Source: an uncultured Desulfuromonadales bacterium (GTDB lineage Bacteria > Desulfobacterota > Desulfuromonadia > Desulfuromonadales > Geopsychrobacteraceae). Taken from it: a stretch of DNA of 10,637 bases. The notes beneath the pieces were generated by a model, which saw nothing but the letters and a program-made list of their open reading frames with translations, did no database searches and had not been told where the DNA came from. Location of the stretch: the NCBI GenBank assembly GCA_947259685.1, contig CAMYNC010000124.1, forward strand, positions 1 through 10,637, given 5' to 3'. Every line of letters starts with the position of its first letter. Position 1 is the first letter of the stretch. This document shows, in pieces, positions 8,314 through 10,637 of this stretch. Made by a program: the position numbers and the translations under genes.

Positions 8314-8342
8314 ACTATAACTGCGCTGGCCTGCGGCTGCAA
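8314..8342 (-). promoter_or_regulatory. Candidate sigma-70 promoter for purB
   Basis: On the minus strand a -10-like TATAGT (8314-8319, five of six consensus bases) is separated by 17 bases from a weak -35-like TTGCAG (8337-8342). Transcription would start near 8307, leaving a leader of about 28 bases with the AAGGAG ribosome binding site. The -35 match is poor, so this is a candidate only. Confidence 0.4.
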
Positions 8343-8420
8343 CCCCTTTGTGCGCATTATCAATGGGATAGCTTGCTTGCCTTGCGGTTAGAAATCCACC
8401 AGGTGTAAGGATGCGAATCT

Positions 8421-8492
8421 TACCAGAGGGCCCCTATCGTTTATTTGTCGAAATCGGATGGACCAACCTTGACCTCTTATTGGCCTCTGGTA
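8421..8492. repeat. Long-spaced inverted repeat between purB and ggt
   Basis: TACCAGAGG (8421-8429) and CCTCTGGTA (8484-8492) are perfect 9-bp inverted copies. The pairing can continue past one bulged base with GG/CC. About 54 bases lie between the arms. It sits in the divergent promoter region, so it may be an operator pair or the closing stem of a leader RNA structure. No known riboswitch consensus is apparent. Confidence 0.5.
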
Positions 8493-8564
8493 GAAGTAAA
8501 GGAAGGTTTTTTAAGCTATAAATAATCCAAGCAAACCAATTTCGCATTGCCGTAAATACAAAAC

Positions 8565-8589
8565 AAAGCGGCCTTTTGTCATCCGCTTT
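8565..8589 (+). promoter_or_regulatory. Hairpin with T-run in the ggt leader
   Basis: A perfect 7-bp stem, AAAGCGG / CCGCTTT, has an 11-base loop and runs into TTTTT, ending 38 bases before the ggt start codon. It looks like a short intrinsic terminator or attenuator. No gene lies upstream on the same strand in the window, so it may instead insulate ggt from stray transcription or modulate its leader. Confidence 0.4.
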
Positions 8590-8627
8590 TTCATATCACC
8601 TCAACTGTTGTAAGAGGAGGACAAACC

Positions 8628-10439
8628 ATGAGGTTAAGAGCTTTCGTTGTTGCATTTGGATTGACCTTCCTGGTCGTAACCCTGGGTTGGGCTCAGAAGG
8701 ATACCAAGCTGCCAACAGCTGTCACCACCAAGAAAGAGATGGTGGTCACTGCGAACCCATTGGCGACAGCGGCCGGAGCACGCATCCTGAAGATGGGAGG
8801 TACCGCCACTGACGCCATGATTGCAGTACAAACGGTGCTGGGGTTGGTCGAACCTCAATCCAGCGGCCTCGGCGGAGGGGCTTTTATCATCTACTTCGAT
8901 GCCAAAACGAAGAAAATAACCAGCTTTGATGCTCGAGAGAAGGCTCCAGCTGCCGCCACCGAAGACCGCTTCCTGGATGAGGGTGATTCGATAGGGTTTT
9001 TTAATGCCTGGCAGAGCGGCCTTTCGGTCGGTGTGCCGGGGGTGCCGAGAATGATGGAATATATGCACCATCGATACGGCCGGCTTCCCTGGTGGCGTCT
9101 GTTCGTACCGGCCAGAACCCTGGCCGAAAAGGGATTCAAGCTGACTGAACGCACCAGTTCGCAGGTGGCTGGGCTGCTGGCAAGGAATCCCTCCTGCGAA
9201 GATGGGGAACGTTTGTTTTTCAGGGATCCCGCGGCATTCAAATATTTTGTCAATACTGATAATTGTAAAGCAAAGCCGGCCGGCACTCGGATGCGCAATA
9301 AGGCTTATGCAAAAACGCTCAAAAAGATCTCCAGGAGGGGGGCAGGTGCGTTCTATTGCGGACCAATTGCTCATGATATTGTCGAAGCGGTACAGGGTGA
9401 TTTGAATATCCCTGGCGATATGACTGTCGGTGATCTAAAGAATTATCAGGTGGTTGAGCGTGAGCCCGTTTGTGCCAATTACCGAGGACATAAGGTGTGC
9501 GGCATGGGGCCTCCATCATCGGGAGGCCTGGCGGTTGGGCAGATTCTCGGCATTATCGAAAATCGCCCAGATCTTATGGGCACGACTCCACTTGATGTCG
9601 ATACGGTTCATCTTTTTGCCCAGGCCGGTCGGCTCGCTTTCGCTGACCGTAATAAGTATGTCGCCGACAGTGATTTTATTACCGTTCCGGCAGAAGGGAT
9701 GTTGAATAGGGATTATCTAAAAGAACGCGCTGGTCTGATTACCGGAATGGATATGGGCACGGCTGCACCAGGAGATCCTCCTGGACCCTTCGATCCCTAT
9801 GCTCCAGATAGTGCCGCAAAGGTGAGTGGGACCAGCCACGTTTCCATTATTGACCGCTATGGTAACGCCCTGTCCATGACCACCACCATAGAGAGTTCTT
9901 TTGGCAATGGCGTGATGGTGCGCGGATTTCTGCTCAATAACGAGCTGACCGATTTCTCCTTTGCCTTTGAAGATGAGGAAGGAACACCGATCGCCAACCG
10001 GGTTCAGCCAAATAAGCGTCCCCGCAGTTCTATGTCGCCGACGATCGTCTTCGACCCTAAGGGCCGAGTTGAGCTGGTTACCGGGTCGCCAGGTGGTTCG
10101 CGGATTATCGGTTACACCGCCCAATCGATCATGAATATCCTTGATTTTGGCCTGGACCCCCAGGAGGCGATCAATGTGCCGCACTATATGAACCGCAACG
10201 GACGAACCGATCTGGAGGAGCCGATCCCCGGGGTGACTTTGGATTATGATGCTGAAGCATTGGCTAGTGAACTGATCGAACGCGGGCACAGCGGTCCAGA
10301 GGTGTCGGACCCACCGGTGGGAATCATCACCCAGACCAGCGGGCTGTCGATTATTCAGGTCGGCAAAGCCAAGAAGAGAAAATCTGTCTTAATTGGTGGT
10401 GCCGACAAGCGACGCGACGGGACCGTAGGAGGTCGCTAA
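8628..10439 (+). CDS. ggt: Gamma-glutamyltransferase (glutathione hydrolase), exported
   Basis: The enzyme cleaves the gamma-glutamyl bond of glutathione and related peptides, transferring the group to water or amino acids, normally in the periplasm. The 603-residue precursor has a signal peptide (about 1-22, cleavage near GWA-Q). AGAGGAGG precedes the ATG. The N-terminal part carries SSGLGGGAF (78-86) and the substrate-binding Arg103 in DAREKAP. Thr402 in SGTSHVS is the predicted autocleavage and catalytic residue, giving subunits of about 380 and 202 residues. Further conserved parts are FLLNNELTDFSF (434-445), TGSPGGSRII (485-494) and the C-terminal ADKRRDGT. Where the E. coli enzyme has Thr-Leu-Asn (residues 409-411), this one has Thr-Ile-Glu (420-422), a variant I recall in other proteobacterial paralogues. 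The substrate could therefore be another gamma-glutamyl compound. Confidence 0.96.
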   Translation: MRLRAFVVAFGLTFLVVTLGWAQKDTKLPTAVTTKKEMVVTANPLATAAGARILKMGGTATDAMIAVQTVLGLVEPQSSGLGGGAFIIYFDAKTKKITSFDAREKAPAAATEDRFLDEGDSIGFFNAWQSGLSVGVPGVPRMMEYMHHRYGRLPWWRLFVPARTLAEKGFKLTERTSSQVAGLLARNPSCEDGERLFFRDPAAFKYFVNTDNCKAKPAGTRMRNKAYAKTLKKISRRGAGAFYCGPIAHDIVEAVQGDLNIPGDMTVGDLKNYQVVEREPVCANYRGHKVCGMGPPSSGGLAVGQILGIIENRPDLMGTTPLDVDTVHLFAQAGRLAFADRNKYVADSDFITVPAEGMLNRDYLKERAGLITGMDMGTAAPGDPPGPFDPYAPDSAAKVSGTSHVSIIDRYGNALSMTTTIESSFGNGVMVRGFLLNNELTDFSFAFEDEEGTPIANRVQPNKRPRSSMSPTIVFDPKGRVELVTGSPGGSRIIGYTAQSIMNILDFGLDPQEAINVPHYMNRNGRTDLEEPIPGVTLDYDAEALASELIERGHSGPEVSDPPVGIITQTSGLSIIQVGKAKKRKSVLIGGADKRRDGTVGGR

Positions 10440-10443
10440 AAAT

Positions 10444-10485
10444 AACTTTGCTCGTCTCCGAGATGGATCGGAGGCGAGCAAAGTT
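10444..10485. terminator. Strong terminator hairpin after ggt, probably bidirectional
   Basis: An 18-bp stem with one G-U pair and a 6-base loop begins 5 bases beyond the ggt stop. On the plus strand it is preceded by AAAAATA and followed by no T tract. Read on the minus strand it is followed by ATTTTT, so it best terminates a minus-strand transcript coming from the right edge while also bounding ggt. Confidence 0.8.
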
Positions 10486-10637
10486 CATGTGCCTGCCGAA
10501 GAACCTTTTTTCTCCATATTCTCAGATCTTTTATTCAGAACCTGAATCAGTGAGTATCCGGCGGCGAATAGCACAAATCATTGAATTGCCTGAGCACTGC
10601 AAAAATCACCGCTGAACCTTTGGGTGCAACTCAGATT
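10485..10637 (-). pseudogene. Possible C-terminal coding remnant entering from the right edge
   Basis: A minus-strand frame ends at TGA 10485-10487, overlapping the first base of a terminator that fits this strand. The last 30 codons read as a hydrophobic stretch (FVLFAAGYSLIQVL) followed by a charged tail (NKRSENMEKKGSSAGT), like the C-terminus of a membrane protein. An in-frame TGA at 10578-10580 interrupts this frame upstream, and the other two frames also have stops. It could be a frameshifted or decayed gene, a small ORF, or chance. Confidence 0.25.

Noticed and set aside
8576..8812. 78-codon ORF overlapping the ggt start
   Set aside because: It is out of frame with ggt, uses no good ribosome binding site and covers the conserved ggt coding sequence.

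Overview
The window suggests an anaerobic, metal- or electrode-respiring deltaproteobacterium of the Geobacter / Desulfuromonas / Pelobacter type (Desulfuromonadia). The grounds are an exported octaheme c-type cytochrome fused to beta-sandwich (IPT/TIG-like) domains, a large repetitive cell-surface protein, moderate GC content and purine-rich Shine-Dalgarno sites. The assignment is inference; no rRNA or other taxonomic marker is present.

Layout. Four of the five long genes are on the minus strand. From right to left they are purB (6924-8279), an octaheme cytochrome (4019-5878), a parvulin-type peptidyl-prolyl isomerase (2900-3856) and a giant mosaic surface protein (starts at 2703 and runs off the left edge). 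On the plus strand, ggt (8628-10439) is divergent from purB. Rho-independent-type hairpins follow the cytochrome gene (3971-3996), purB (6851-6874) and ggt (10444-10485). The last of these is better oriented for a minus-strand unit entering from the right edge.

Centre and left: an extracytoplasmic module. All three products carry Sec-type signal peptides. The cytochrome has eight CxxCH sites and exactly eight further histidines, which fits eight bis-histidine hemes, followed by about 270 residues of heme-free beta domains. The neighbouring parvulin-type isomerase is a plausible periplasmic folding helper for exported proline-rich proteins. The surface protein is at least 901 residues long. 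It has two near-identical CBM-like domains, one discoidin (F5/8 C) domain between them, and two blocks of short Cys/Asp/Asn-rich repeats whose period changes from 28 to 31 residues. It looks like an adhesin or matrix-binding protein. A 19-codon ORF with a very strong ribosome binding site sits just before the cytochrome gene.

Between cytochrome and purB lies almost 0.9 kb without a convincing gene. It is mostly AT-rich, with some inverted and direct repeats and a more GC-rich 58-codon open frame that ends next to the purB terminator.

Right side: purB is a complete, ordinary E. coli-type adenylosuccinate lyase with its own promoter candidate and terminator. ggt is a complete exported gamma-glutamyltransferase with its autoprocessing threonine. 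The last 150 bases hold a possible C-terminal coding remnant on the minus strand. I see no mobile element, CRISPR array, tRNA or rRNA.
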